DNA from: Edolisoma coerulescens
Taxonomy: Eukaryota > Chordata > Aves > Passeriformes > Campephagidae
NCBI GenBank assembly: GCA_013397115.1
Contig: VWZW01001657.1
Span: 2,844,291 to 2,908,290, forward strand
Direction: 5' to 3'
DNA: 64,000 nt
The position numbers were made by a program, and so were the translations under genes. The notes below the pieces were generated by a model. It was not told the DNA's origin. It saw only the letters and a list, made by a program, of their open reading frames with translations, and did not search any database. Of this stretch, positions 10,401-20,900 are shown piece by piece. Within the stretch, counting starts at the first letter, position 1. Each line of letters opens with the position of its first letter.

Positions 10401-11132
10401 GATCTAGAATTACGACATAGCCATATTTACAGTAAAGTTTAAACATCAAACTACTGGATATGCTTGTTTATAATGCAAGATGGAGTAGAATAGTTAGCTG
10501 GGAAAGATGTTCCTTGCACTTTCACTAAAATTGCGTAAATTGTTTTGCTATGCCTTTAGCACACAACTCTTCCTGTACGTGTCTGCAGAGCTGTAGAATT
10601 ACAACATTTTACTTAGCAGCTGAATCAGCAGGCTATATACTGCAGCAGAGAACAGCAGTTTTATGAACCTTGTTATCCATCAGGGCATGTACTTAGATTT
10701 TCAAAAGGCAATTTCAAAGGACACCAAAAGCCAGATCTCTTTCTTAAACTTTCCTTAATATTTCTTTTCTGGGAGATCTGCTTGCCAAGTCAAGAACAGC
10801 ATTAGAAAGTCACTTCAGCAGCAGGCAACCAAACTATGACAATTCAAAGTTTGTTGACGCATTTTCCAAGAATGTCAGTGCTGTGATAAATGTATGACAA
10901 GTTGATTGTTATATGTTCTTGTTACAAAGGCAGAATATTAACAAAAAGAATTTTAGGGTTTTTGTTTGCGGGTTGTCTGGGATTTTTAAAAGCATTTTTA
11001 TTCTAAATAATTTATTTACTAAACAATTTTTAATTTTACCTCCATCAGAACCCTGGATTTGACTTCAGTGGGGCAGAAATTTCTGGAAACTACAGCAAAG
11101 GAGGACCAGACTTTTCTAGTCTTGAAAAGTAA
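7274..11132 (+). CDS. NUDCD2: NUDCD2 (NudC domain-containing protein 2), complete
   Basis: This is a small p23/CS-domain co-chaperone that works with HSP90 to stabilise LIS1 (PAFAH1B1) and related dynein-pathway and beta-propeller clients (family knowledge). CDS exons are 7274-7462, 8706-8754, 9967-10118 and 11049-11132. Lengths 189+49+152+84 give 157 aa, the same length as mammalian NUDCD2. The protein starts MSAPFEERSGVVPCGTPWGR. The CS domain spans about residues 14-104 (WYQTLEEVFIEVRVPPGTRA; GKLFDSTVTDEGTWTL; NCWTSLLENEYAADPWVQDQ). The C-terminal tail is FDFSGAEISGNYSKGGPDFS then SLEK and stop. All junctions are AG/GT and in phase. This ATG was chosen by homology, although the frame stays open far upstream through the minisatellite. 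Intron 1 holds two CR1 fragments. Confidence 0.97.
7548..7795 (-). mobile_element. CR1 LINE fragment, minus orientation, NUDCD2 intron 1
   Basis: The plus strand reads as the reverse complement of an avian CR1 3' end: the words GATCATCGAGTCCAGCC, GGTGACTCCGCCACCTC-like text, CTGGGCAGCCCGATCC and TTTCTTCCTAATGTCCAACC are typical. It is 5'-truncated and clearly diverged, and the terminal 8-bp repeats are lost. Boundaries are approximate. Confidence 0.85.
7908..8221 (+). mobile_element. CR1 LINE 3' fragment, plus orientation, NUDCD2 intron 1
   Basis: This shows the diagnostic CR1 3' end: GGAAGAAATTCTTCCCTGTG, TTGCCCAGAGAAGCTGTGGA, GTGTTCAAGGCCACGTTGGA, and the terminal ATTCTGTGATTCTATG. It is 5'-truncated, as is usual for CR1. 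It lies head-to-head with the preceding minus-strand fragment. Confidence 0.95.
8706..8754 (+). CDS. NUDCD2: NUDCD2 exon 2
   Basis: This 49-nt micro-exon, acceptor TTTTGCAG and donor GTAATAAC, encodes GKLFDSTVTDEGTWTL plus one base. It matches the mammalian GKIFDSTIADEGTWTL almost exactly. Confidence 0.96.
9967..10118 (+). CDS. NUDCD2: NUDCD2 exon 3
   Basis: The acceptor is TTCAACAG and the donor GTAAGTTA. It encodes EDRQLIRIVLMKTNRDAGNC then WTSLLENEYAADPWVQDQMQ and RKLTLERFQRE, the end of the CS domain and the helical tail. Confidence 0.97.
11049..11132 (+). CDS. NUDCD2: NUDCD2 exon 4 with stop codon
   Basis: The acceptor is CTCCATCAG. It encodes NPGFDFSGAEISGNYSKGGP then DFSSLEK and TAA at 11130-11132. 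The 3' UTR follows. No canonical AATAAA is present before 12091, so the cleavage site is uncertain; a CATAAA variant lies near 11363. Confidence 0.96.
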   Translation, partial: NPGFDFSGAEISGNYSKGGPDFSSLEK

Positions 11133-11504
11133 ATTTTTTATATGTGATCCTTTAGACAAATTACATGTTACAGTTAAGGACTGGAATCATGTAACTGTTG
11201 AAGACTTCAGTGATCTTTTCAACAGATTGTTGTCAAAAGTAATTACTTCAGTGAAGAGAAAGAAGATCTTTTCCAGCAGAATGAAGACAAAATGTTACCA
11301 GCTGATTTATAAGCTGTGATAACTTTATAATACTAAGGCACAAACTATAGAGAAAGGTGTACATAAAAAAGTAACATCTTTAAGCAGAATGTTTGTTTTT
11401 TGGTTTTTTTTTTTAGGAACACCATAGTAAACAAATCAATTATAAACCTACCACTTGTTTTTATGCAAGGATATCTTACTCTTGCTTATCTACACTTGGG
11501 AAGG

Positions 11505-12023
11505 CATCTCCCCATGCACCAGGCTGGGGCTGATCGTGTCCAGTTGGGCTCCTCAGGACAGGAGGGACATGGAGCTCCTGGAACGAGTCCAGCAGAGGCT
11601 GTGGGGGCTGTGGAGGGGAGGATATCCCTACAAGGAAAGGCTTTCGGAGCTGGGGCTGTTCATTCTCGAGAGGAGACACAGCTGAGGGGACCTCATCCCT
11701 TTCTGTCCCTGTCTGCAGGGAGGGCTCAGAGCAGGGACCAGGCTCTGCTCCATGGTGCCCAGCAACAGGACAAGAGGTAATGGGCACAAACTGATGCCCA
11801 GGAAGTTCCACCTGGACATGAGGAAGAAGTTCTTCCCTGTGCAGTGACTGTGCGGTTACAGGCTTCCCAGAGATGGTTTGGAGTCTGCCTTACTGAGGTT
11901 AATCAAGAAATGTCTGGATGAAATCCTATGTCATGTGCTCTGGGATAACCCTGCTTGAGCAGGGAGGTGGGACCAGCTGATCCCACCCATGGTCTCTTCC
12001 AGCCTGACCCATTCTGTGATTCA
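11505..12023 (+). mobile_element. CR1 LINE fragment downstream of NUDCD2
   Basis: This is a longer CR1 copy: GGACATGGAGCTCCTGGAAC, GAGTCCAGCAGAGG, GGAGCTGGGGCTGTTCATTC, GACATGAGGAAGAAGTTCTT and the ending CCATTCTGTGATT. It covers the end of ORF2 and the 3' UTR. Indels break any ORF2 reading. It lies about 370 bp past the NUDCD2 stop codon, in the convergent interval with CCNG1. Confidence 0.93.
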
Positions 12024-14378
12024 CTGTTGAAGAACAGATACTATAAGATATTTAACATTTTCCAATGTAGTTGTCTAGCTGCTCCTTATAAAAATAAATT
12101 GGAAAAAAAAAATCTCCATTCTGTCCTACCTCCTGCCTGGAAATTTTCCTCCAGGTACTGTTCAGGTATAAATCATGTTTATAGGCTTCCTACTAAGATG
12201 TTTCATAACAGACAAGAAGAAAGCTACTTAGTTAAGCGCATTTCAATGTTTAATTTAAAGGTACATATCTTAATATTGAGACAGGACAATTAGAATTGCA
12301 CACTGCATCCTCTCCCAGTAGGCTGACCACACCTTTGAATCACTTTGCACAGGTCAGCACAATGCCCAGGCAGCACTGGCAGGTGCAATACCCAGTTACA
12401 TGTTTCGCAGTGCAGTCACTCCCGTGAGCTCATGAGAAGACTTGATTTGTCCAGTAGAGAGCTTTGGTATGGAGTCTTCTGTGAAAGCTTTAACTAGTTT
12501 GAGATATGCAAAGAATGGTTTCCACCTCAGCTGGTACCATTACAGGGAAGGGTTGCCTGACTAGCACCTCATCCCACTCTGATCTCTCCACTCCATCAGT
12601 CCATACGACAATCAGGTTTAACAGCCTGTTGCCAACAGCCTCTGCCCCACAGTGACGCAGAATTCAAGAGGACATTAGCAACGCTCTCCCAGAACCTCTT
12701 TTAATCTAACATGCAATAATACATTCTTATTACTCACTTCCTTGTTAGCACTAGAAGCATGATATGCCTCAAATACTGACCTGGTCTTTATAACAAGCAG
12801 TTGTGTTCTACAAAGCTTACCATTAGAGAGATCAGAGTTGAAGCAATCTTCAGTGTTTCTCAACTAGACTGCTCCTACACACAGGCCAAGATGGGGAACT
12901 AGCCCTGCTCCTACTGTACCTGTAACAATGTGCCTGTTCAACATCAGCATTTGCCTCTAGTACAGCAAAACTCTGGAAAACTAATGCCAGATTTAGAGCA
13001 TGTGACCCAGTTCTTTCCCTTAGTCTTCATTAGGTATCACCAAGTTTTTACACTCTGAGATAACTCGTGGCATCGATAAACCACAGCTCTTACAAAATAC
13101 TGCAGTCACTGATGCTGTCTTAGTGACTGCCTTTTCTAAAAGGAACACAGTAAAGTTTCTCTTTTCTCCTGCTCTGCCTACTCGACATGTGCAGTGGGTA
13201 TCACATAGGCTAATGTTTAATGTGACTGTGGTAGGAGGCCAGTGCCCATCCTGGCAGGAACACGTGGACACAAGGTACTGCCCAAACAGCACACCAGGTG
13301 AGCTGGCAGGCATTTGCTGTTGTCATCAATATTGAGTGGGATTAGTCTTTCATTTCTTAACACACTGCACATCAGATTTTCCTAGTATCGCATAATTCTC
13401 AGAAAGGGAACCAGGTTTTAAAAATTAATACCTAATTCAGCACCTGCAGTTACTGTAAACCAAGATTAGATTACACAAGCTGCTTTATAAACTATAAGGT
13501 GTTAAAATTCCTTGGATTGGGATCGTGTTATTTCACTGTCTAGTAAACAGTCTACCAAGTAAGACTGAAAACTGACACCACATACTGTTGTATTCATCAT
13601 GAAAAGAACTGGTATTTGCTGGAAGGATCTTTAGTCTGAAATGCTACATATTCTTTCCATGAGTTAAGTTCTTCATTATTAAGATCATGGTTCAGACTTT
13701 CTCAAATATTTGTGTGCCTGTTGACAGGGTCACAGGATGGTCTTCTCATTTTACTGCAGTCCTGTAAAAAAACCCAAACAAACCAGTCAACTGAAGTGCT
13801 TTCTACAAGAGCCAAACAAAGCATGAGCTCTTAACACAGCAAGACAACAGCAAGACAGCTGTTAAAGAAAAATGTGTAGCCTCTGGAAGTAAAGTCTAGG
13901 TAAGGAAGTAGTTCACCATTTTTGCAGAGTTAAACAGTACTCTTGTACTGTTACAAGAGTAACAGTAATAATTGAATTACAGATTTTAGCCTTCATCAAA
14001 CAGTTATACAAGTAAAACTGTATAAAACTCTGTCTTGTAAGTGGCTTAAGTGAACCATTACAAGAAATTCATTCTAACAAGCTGGTTTTCTTTTTGGGAT
14101 AGGAGCAAGGCAAGGTTTTTTTTTTTGCTTTTTTCGCAGCTTTACTCCACATTTTAGTGTGAATGAGGTCCCAATGTCTGTAGAACATTTCTGCTACCAC
14201 AACACACATCAGTTCTTTCTCCAGTGTTCATACATTAATTAGCTTGTCACTTCTTCAGGTACAGCACTGGCTTAAGCATGAACACGAGAACAGGCCTACT
14301 ACACTTATGTTACATGATTCCAGGAGGTAGCTTGTAAGGAACCTGGAGGTAGTTAACAGCTAACTTTACTTCTCATTA

Positions 14379-14420
14379 TCAGAAGTTGACTTTACAAGGT
14401 CAGAAGTTGATTTTACAAGG
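14379..14420 (-). repeat. 21-bp tandem duplication beside the CCNG1 stop
   Basis: TCAGAAGTTGACTTTACAAGG is followed directly by a second copy with one substitution (C to T). It begins 10 bp beyond the CCNG1 stop codon. Confidence 0.95.
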
Positions 14421-14429
14421 AGTTACCTA

Positions 14430-14621
14430 TTATGAGGTGGTCTCTGGAATGGTAGGAAGGTGTGTTATTCTGTAGTAGCTATGTTTAAGCTGCCGAGCTG
14501 TACGTCCAGACACAATCCATTTTAATTTCTGCACATTTGGTTTGGAACACTTGCTTGAGGAATATTCCGTAAGGCACTTTAACACCAGCTCCTTCCAGAA
14601 GGTCAATTCTCTGTTGTTTAT
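14430..14621 (-). CDS. CCNG1: CCNG1 last coding exon with stop
   Basis: The acceptor is GTTATGTAG. It encodes INNRELTFWKELVLKCLTEY ... CSKPNVQKLKWIVSGRTARQ ... and ends TTS-stop (TAA at 14432-14430). Only the last three residues depart from mammalian EMVP. Confidence 0.97.
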   Translation of the reverse strand: MNNRELTFWKELVLKCLTEYSSSKCSKPNVQKLKWIVSGRTARQLKHSYYRITHLPTIPETTS

Positions 14622-17257
14622 CTACATAACGAGACAGAATGTCATATGTTAATAACTAGTTAAATCTTTACTTTGTACATGTACTTTCAGCTTCTTCAAC
14701 AAGATAGGCAGCCAAATATCCCAGACCAAATGAAAAAAAACCACAACAAAAAAAACCCCACAAGAAAGCCACAAAAGAAACCAATAAGCCGATGCACCTG
14801 TCCCTTCCCCACTGTGTAGACCCTTCCATGCATTTTTCTTCCATCCTCCCCTGAAATTTTATCTGCACATACCTTGGAATGTAACTGCAGAAATTCCAAT
14901 GCCTCCGTCAACTCCAGCAGTTTTTGTTCTTCTATCTCTAGTGCCATAATAGACAGTGCCAAGACAGAAGGCTAGAGAGAGAGAAAATGTTTTTAAACAC
15001 TGCTCTGTTAAGTTTCAGCAGTTTAGTTTTTTTTGAACTTTCAAGATGTTTACCTTGGCTTTAGAAAACATGATTCTGCAGTGACAGGCCTTTAGCTGGG
15101 TCTCAAGTCTCTCAAAATTAAGGTGTTTTCTCCTGTAATAAAAACAGATGAATGAATCTAGAGGAGTGCAAGATTGATCAAGGCAGCATCACTCTGGAAA
15201 CTCAAGAGAAGCAGCAAGAATGTTAATTATCTAAACAAAGGCCTCATTTGTCCTAGAAGTTCTAAGGTTACATTCAAGCAGGTGTTCAGTTTTGGCAGTC
15301 CCAATGCCAAAAATAAATCTTGTGTTACACTGGGGAAAGTTGCATTATCAAAGCAGGCTTAACAAGGAATTTCAGTGCAAAGGGAATCTTTTTTAAGCCC
15401 GATTTTGCAGTCTTTACAATGAGGCAATACTTCACTGCAGCATGAGCAGAGATTTATTATACCATCATTATTGAGCAAGTTTGGTTTTTGGCTCAGAGAG
15501 CAATACTCAATTTATGCAGACAATCTTTAAAATTACAGTAATATTAAACCACAGATGCTCACATTTATGACAATTACCAGTAAGGGGGAAACTTTGTGGG
15601 ATTTTTAAAGTATAGAAAGGCCAATTACTCAAGCAATTTCCCTGCTTATTTTTCTACATTCTACATTCCCTGATCATAGGCACTTATAGCAAAATCACTA
15701 TTAGTTATCATACCTTTCACAGCTTAAATTCTCATGAATGAACGAATGATAGAGCTGTAGAAATTGGAAGGCTGTTGTAGCTTTGATTTTCCAACACAGT
15801 TTCTCCAATATGATTTTCTCCATTCTCATCATATCTGAAACAGTGAACCTATACTGGCTTATTCTAATTAAGTCAGTGGCTAAGGGCACATTTCTTTCTT
15901 CTTCTGTTGCCTTCACAGCCAAGTAAAAGCAGCTGAGTCCAACACAGCCCAAATGTTTAGGCTGTACCTAAAGAAAAGTGAATTGTTATTTTCAAAGAAG
16001 AAGGCCTCTGATCAGCTATTACAACATGTAAGTATCAAGCTGTAGGCACCGATCTATTTCAGGAAAAAATTATGGGGGCAGGGGATTGTTTCGTTTTTTG
16101 GAGATTGAAAACTAAGTCTTTAATCATACAGTCTTATCTTTATTTAACCAAACAAGAAAACAGTCACACACTGTAAATTGCATCTCATTCATCTAAAAAG
16201 CAAGACTGCAGAGCAATTTTGATTGAGGGAGAATTGGTTTGTTAATGAGGTTCTAAAATAGCCTAATAGGAAGCTTTTAGGACTTAGTGTTGCACATATT
16301 GGGTGATAGTAAAAAACCAGGGATTTCTAACTCCATTTTTAAGTACATATACTTACATTTATATGTACATGTGTATATATAAATTGTCTTATTTTATTCC
16401 ATAGACAATGCAGTCCCCATTTTTACTGCTTATTCTGGATTCAGAAGTCTTTGAAATCATCATTTTCCCATCCATTCCATCTAGCTTTCTCATTTTTGTT
16501 TGAACACACAAGGAAAACAAGCTTTTGTTCTTGTTCAAATTGTACAGTGTAAATCCTGTCTTGTTAGACAATTAAAAACAACCCAGGTCAGCATATCACA
16601 TCTGCACGGGAGAGTGGAGTGCTAACTAATGTTTGACCAGATTTTAAGTGTTCAATAGCATCTTGATATACACAAAGCTTATTGATGGGTTGAAAAGGCA
16701 GTTAAATAAAAAGTACTTTAAGATGTTCTTGTACCTATGCAACAGGACAGGCAGTCTGTCTTGGTCTAACTCATTAACACGTCCTGTGTTTCCCAGCCCA
16801 TGGGCATCCTTTAGTTCTTCCTTCTCCAGAGGAAACACCTTTCTTAACAGTACAAAATTCTGAACGGAGAATACCAATTTTTAGGTCAGAGCAATCAACA
16901 ATCTCTGGAACGAGCTTAACCTTTGTCTAAACCCAAGACATTCTAGCTTCGAATAGGAACTAGGCTGAGAGCTTACACTATAAAAAGCCTTACCTTCATT
17001 TTTGACAAGAATCTATCTAAGAAATTCACAGCTAATGAGAACGTCTCAGTGTGGAAGCCAAAGAACTGAGTTAAGCTGAGGAGATCTTTCACTTCGAAGT
17101 CTCGCAGCCGTGCGGTCATTCGCAGGCCACTGTCGTGGGCAGCCTCGAGCAGCCTGAGGCCGGCGGCCCGGGGCTGAGCCCGCAGCTCCTGCTCCAGCAT
17201 TGCGGGGAGCTGAAGCAGCAGGTCCTGAGCCTCGCCGCTCGCCAGGGTATCGATCAT
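14430..17257 (-). CDS. CCNG1: CCNG1 (cyclin G1), complete coding region
   Basis: Cyclin G1 is a non-canonical cyclin, a p53-induced protein that recruits PP2A B' subunits to MDM2 and so feeds back on p53; it is mainly nuclear (family knowledge). Coding exons in order are 17257-16994, 15967-15714, 15132-15054, 14971-14873 and 14621-14430. They total 888 nt or 295 aa, the same length as mammalian CCNG1. The protein starts MIDTLASGEAQDLLLQLPAM. The cyclin-box fold spans about residues 50-150, with LRMTARLRDFEVKDLLSLTQ, FFGFHTETFSLAV, NFLDRFLSKMKVQPKHLGCV and SCFYLAVKATEEERNVPLAT. The tail ends KLKWIVSGRTARQLKHSYYR then ITHLPTIPETTS. All splice sites are AG/GT and in phase. Like its orthologues it lacks the PEST tail of cyclin G2. 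Confidence 0.98.
14873..14971 (-). CDS. CCNG1: CCNG1 fourth coding exon
   Basis: This 33-codon phase-0 exon, acceptor CTCTCTCTAG and donor GTATGTGC, encodes PSVLALSIMALEIEEQKLLE then LTEALEFLQLHSK. Confidence 0.97.
15054..15132 (-). CDS. CCNG1: CCNG1 third coding exon
   Basis: The acceptor is TTTATTACAG and the donor GTAAACATC. It encodes RKHLNFERLETQLKACHCRI then MFSKAK, matching mammalian NFERLEAQLKACHCRIIFSK. Confidence 0.97.
15714..15967 (-). CDS. CCNG1: CCNG1 second coding exon
   Basis: The acceptor is TTTCTTTAG and the donor GTATGATA. It encodes VQPKHLGCVGLSCFYLAVKA ... RISQYRFTVSDMMRMEKIIL ... ATTAFQFLQLYHSFIHENLS, the core of the cyclin box. Confidence 0.97.
16994..17257 (-). CDS. 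CCNG1: CCNG1 first coding exon
   Basis: The ATG lies immediately after the acceptor TTTCTCGTGGCAG, so translation starts at the first bases of exon 2. It encodes 88 residues to DRFLSKMK and then the donor GTAAGGC. The N-terminal part is GC-rich because it lies in the CpG island. Confidence 0.96.
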
Positions 17258-17447
17258 CTGCCACGAGAAACAACGCCAGCCAATCAAACAGCTAAAGCGC
17301 GGAAAACTCACGAAAAACCTCACAAACTCTACAGCCAAGATGCAGCAGCCCGGGCACACGCACGGAGCGCCCCAGCCCAGAGGCAGCCCCAGCCCCGCAG
17401 CCCAGGGTGTGCGGGGCACGACGGGGCCGCGCAGGCGGCTCCTCCCG

Positions 17448-17467
17448 GGACATGCCCGGGCCTGCCC
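17448..17467. promoter_or_regulatory. p53 response element in CCNG1 intron 1
   Basis: Two adjacent decamers with no spacer, GGACATGCCC and GGGCCTGCCC, match the RRRCWWGYYY consensus at 10/10 and 9/10 positions. The single mismatch is in the WW core of the second half. CCNG1 is a classic p53 target in mammals, with functional elements near the promoter and in intron 1. Confidence 0.8.
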
Positions 17468-17771
17468 CTCGCTGCCGCGGGACTCTGCCGGCCNGCGCGC
17501 GTCTGTGCTTCCATCGCCCCGTGGCCGGGAGCGGGGCCCGGCCGGGAGCAGGAGCGTGCGGGGCCGTGTTCCTGCCGGAACCGGACCGGCCGCCTTCTGC
17601 CCCGAGCGCGAGGCTCACACCTCCCGGTAGGGCTCGGCCCCGCCGCTCCCGCCCCAGGCTGCCGTNACGCCCACCCCACGGAAGGGACGGGAGGGGAGGG
17701 GACGAGACGGACACGGCACGGGGAACCCAGCTGCGCAGCCAGCGGGACGGGAGCCGGTCCCGCGTCCTTAC

Positions 17772-17950
17772 CTTCTCTGTGCGGCCCCGCTCCCTGCCCG
17801 GGAGAGGAGGGGCCGGGCGGGCCGGAGTGTCCGGAGCGGGGCCGGGCGATAGGGGCCGGACTGTGCCCGGCCCCGCAGCACCGGCGCGCGCCCCGAGCCC
17901 GCCAGCTGCCGCNCAGTCTCGCTCTTTGGGGCGCTGGGAGCTCCCCTAGC
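17772..17950 (-). other. CCNG1: CCNG1 non-coding exon 1 (probable)
   Basis: A strong donor on the minus strand (CAGAGAAG then GTAAGGAC, GT at 17771-17770) lies 514 bp upstream of the exon 2 acceptor. Mammalian CCNG1 also has an untranslated first exon. The upper boundary is a guess from where the CpG density falls. Two of the unresolved bases in the CCNG1 promoter region lie nearby: 17913 inside this exon and 17666 just downstream in intron 1. Confidence 0.6.
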
Positions 17951-20900
17951 GTGCACCCAGCCCGGGTACAAATGGTTTTTAAAGCATAAATGGCTTCTGA
18001 ACGCTTGCGATGGCTCCTGGCTGGGTTTCCAGGCCAGGGCAGATGCTGTCCCCCAGGGCTGAAGGCCAGCGGGGTTCGGTGCGTTGCTGCTCTCACCTCC
18101 TGCACGGCTGAAACCTCTCAGGCACAAGGCACTAAAGGGTTCATGTCTTTAACGCTTTCGAGTCCCTCCGATGTACTTTGGTATATTCATGGAAGGTGAG
18201 ATTGTCACCGAAACTGCGGGAAAGACAGAAACCCTCCAACAACACTTTTAGTGTTAGAGAATCAAGGCATTACTTTGTGCTGGCCAGCAGGTTGTTCTGG
18301 CCAAGATGTGCAACAGAAATAATTTCATCCACACATAGCCCGGGTCTGCAGAGAAAATCATTACGTGACACATCCAGCACTCAAACCAGCATTGAAAACT
18401 ATTCCAGGAGCTGAAAATACTCCACTCCCGAACAGACTTCAGGCAAGTAAAGGAAATTGCATACTGTAAAGTGCTTCTGTTTTGAGCATGCTTGAGGTCC
18501 AAGGCATTTATTTGTTCAATAAATGTTCCAGAGTGATTACCAGTTCCTTAAAAAGACTGAACAATGGCTGGAAAATCCATTTTGCAGACCATTACGATCG
18601 TATTTCAATGGGTTCAAGGTACTTAAGTTTTTTCTTAGAACTGTTGAGGTGTTATTTCTACTACAGCCTAAAATTTTCAAGATATTTTGTGAGGGTGTCT
18701 GTGAATTGCTTGAAAGGCTTAAAATTCTCATGAGGAGGGAACCTTTTTCTCTTGAGAAAAAACCTATTCTGAAAAGGCAAGGTTTTTAGGAAGGCAAACC
18801 TCTTAGCTGTATTTGATCTTTTCCTTCTTGAAAGAAAATACATGTTGGTATGTCACTAATACATGAAGTGATATACACCTCTAAACTGGTTTTATCAGTA
18901 CTGATACAGATATTGAGCACATACACGTCTTGCTGAAGGGAGGAAGTACTTTTCATCTCAGGAGGGCATGAAAGAGTTCAAATCCAGGTGGATTTTATGG
19001 TTTTTAGAAACTATCTTACGAAAAATAAGATTGCAATAAAGCCTAGATGATAATTATCCTGAGAAGAATGGTTTTTTTCCGTGAAGTCTGTCAGCTTGTT
19101 TGATGTTCAGAAATCTTCCTGAAAGGAAGGCTGAATGTTTTACTTAGCTTTTAGCCAGCGCTTTTGGTACCACTTCTTGCTAGCTCTATTGATAGCCAAC
19201 GCCTGAACGCACAAGCCAAGTCATCCCATGTAGTCTGAGAGCTGGATTTTTGGCTCTACATATTCTGCTTTTGAGCATGTTTGTTTTGCACTTGCCATAA
19301 GTTTTATTTCTCAAGGCTTTATGCCTTCCTTTGAAACAGAGGAAGGTTGGGTTGCACTCTAAGTGGTAGCAAATTGCAAACAGCCAACACCTGTTCCAGG
19401 CAGTACTTCACACTCCCCTATAGCACAGCGTTTCCTTTTAATGGTGAGAACATTAGAGCTTGTTGCACGTGCCAGGAGTAGAGGACAAGATGAGTTAAAG
19501 CTCTCTGGGCTTTCATAGAGGTATGTATCCTCAAATTGAGGCAATTCAGCTGATAGATGTGGTATCTGTTACTGCAGTTGTTCAGAACACGGTACTTTTG
19601 TTAGCCAGGAATAATTCCAGTATAGATGCACCCGGCAACAAACTATGACTGGTGTGAATAAATTCTGGTCCCCTCTGCCTGAAATGAGCAGCGTGCTGGA
19701 TTTGCTCCCAGAGGGAGGTCTTTGTTTTATAACTATGGGAAACTGCAGTTGTTTTCATTATCATTATTATGTCTTGGAGCAACGTTGTTAATGAAGCTAT
19801 AAGGTATTTTTGTTCAGCAAAAGATGTTCATATGTGTGGGGTTTTAACTGTTTAGGAACAATAGCTAAATACTGGCAAGGGCATTGCGTGTGCTTTCACA
19901 AGAGTGAGAACTCGCCAAAGCAACGGCTTGAGTTGCTTTGAATGCGGTGATCACAACTGGCTGTTAAAAGCACCTGGCCCATCCTCTCTGTGTTAACGCT
20001 GTCCTTACCAGTATTCATTGCGCTGTTGTCACCCAAGGAGGGCGTGATGAGGGTGCAGCTCTCTGGGAAGCCTCTGCAGTTATGCTCCTTCCTTTGAAGG
20101 CACGTAAAAGAGGGACTGTTTTCATGCATCCATGAGCTTTATCACCTTATTTACTCAAGATATGCATCAAAAGCGATATTCATACTAATTTCTCCTATTG
20201 TACTTATCGCGGATTTATTGTTGGTTTGTTTAATTCTTCCTATCGCTTACCTGTGGAAAGTAATTAAAATTTGGTTTATTGGAAGAATCGTACTTCAGAA
20301 GACCTTCCAGCAGGCAAGACTAGAAGGAAGTGTAGTTAGAGATGCCGAGTTTTTTAAGAAAAATGTGTTTTGCATAGCAAGTGCTTGGATTTCTGGAAGG
20401 CTCAGTGGAAGTCAGCATGAGGGAGCCCTTGGGTGTGAAGGTGAAATGACCAAATACCGCGTCTGTGCCTCTTTCCCCTCTAAAACACCATTCACTTGCA
20501 TGAAATCGAACTTCTAAGTTTCTACTTGCTGTCCGTTTCACTTCCTTCGTCAGACCTTTGCAAACTACTCATAGAGAGAATGCATCTAAAAGGCACTGGT
20601 TTGACCCTCATTATAATGTCCTTGATTTGAGTGTCTATTAGACAAGAAAAAGTAATTTGTTAAAAAAATGAGAGTGGAAGTATCAATCCCAGGTCTCATG
20701 CCCCAGCTCATCTGAGAGAAAATGAATTGTCTTTTGGAGCTACAAACTCTAAACTGTAAACCAATCTGTTGCAACTGGATGACATTCCCATATAATTGTC
20801 CATGAATGCAAACTCAAGTACTTCAAGTATTCACAGATGCAGAACATCAGAAATAAAGATTATAGTAAATCAGACGTCATGAATATGGATATTTATGTTG

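Larger units (their letters stand above)
8222..11048 (+). other. NUDCD2 introns 1 (rest) to 3
   Basis: The remaining intron sequence (8222-8705, 8755-9966, 10119-11048) is AT-rich and unstructured. No further gene or recognisable mobile element is seen. Confidence 0.6.
11133..14429. other. Convergent 3' interval of NUDCD2 and CCNG1
   Basis: Besides the CR1 copy this interval should hold both 3' UTRs. On the plus strand an AATAAA lies at about 12091. On the minus strand ATTAAA words (plus TTTAAT) lie near 12249, 12700 and 13215 as candidate CCNG1 cleavage signals. I cannot decide which is used, or whether the two transcripts overlap. A short inverted repeat (8-bp arms, 13939-13946 and 13953-13960) and a 21-bp tandem duplication (14379-14420) fall inside the probable CCNG1 3' UTR. 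Confidence 0.5.
14622..16993 (-). other. CCNG1 internal introns
   Basis: Introns lie at 15968-16993, 15133-15713, 14972-15053 and 14622-14872. They are AT-rich. The longest (15968-16993) carries a short AT/TG-rich run (16345-16385) but no gene or mobile element I can support. Confidence 0.65.
17130..17960. promoter_or_regulatory. CCNG1 CpG-island promoter
   Basis: This dense CpG block covers the probable first exon, intron 1 and the start of the coding region, and ends sharply before the AT-rich flank at about 17970. It also contains the p53 element at 17448-17467. Three single N bases (17494, 17666, 17913) show difficult sequence. Long open frames across it are composition artefacts. Confidence 0.85.

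Noticed and set aside
17135..18105. Overlapping open frames of up to 284 codons on both strands at the CCNG1 promoter
   Set aside because: They are CpG-island composition artefacts, cross unresolved bases, and show no homology; the real exon is 16994-17257 on the minus strand.
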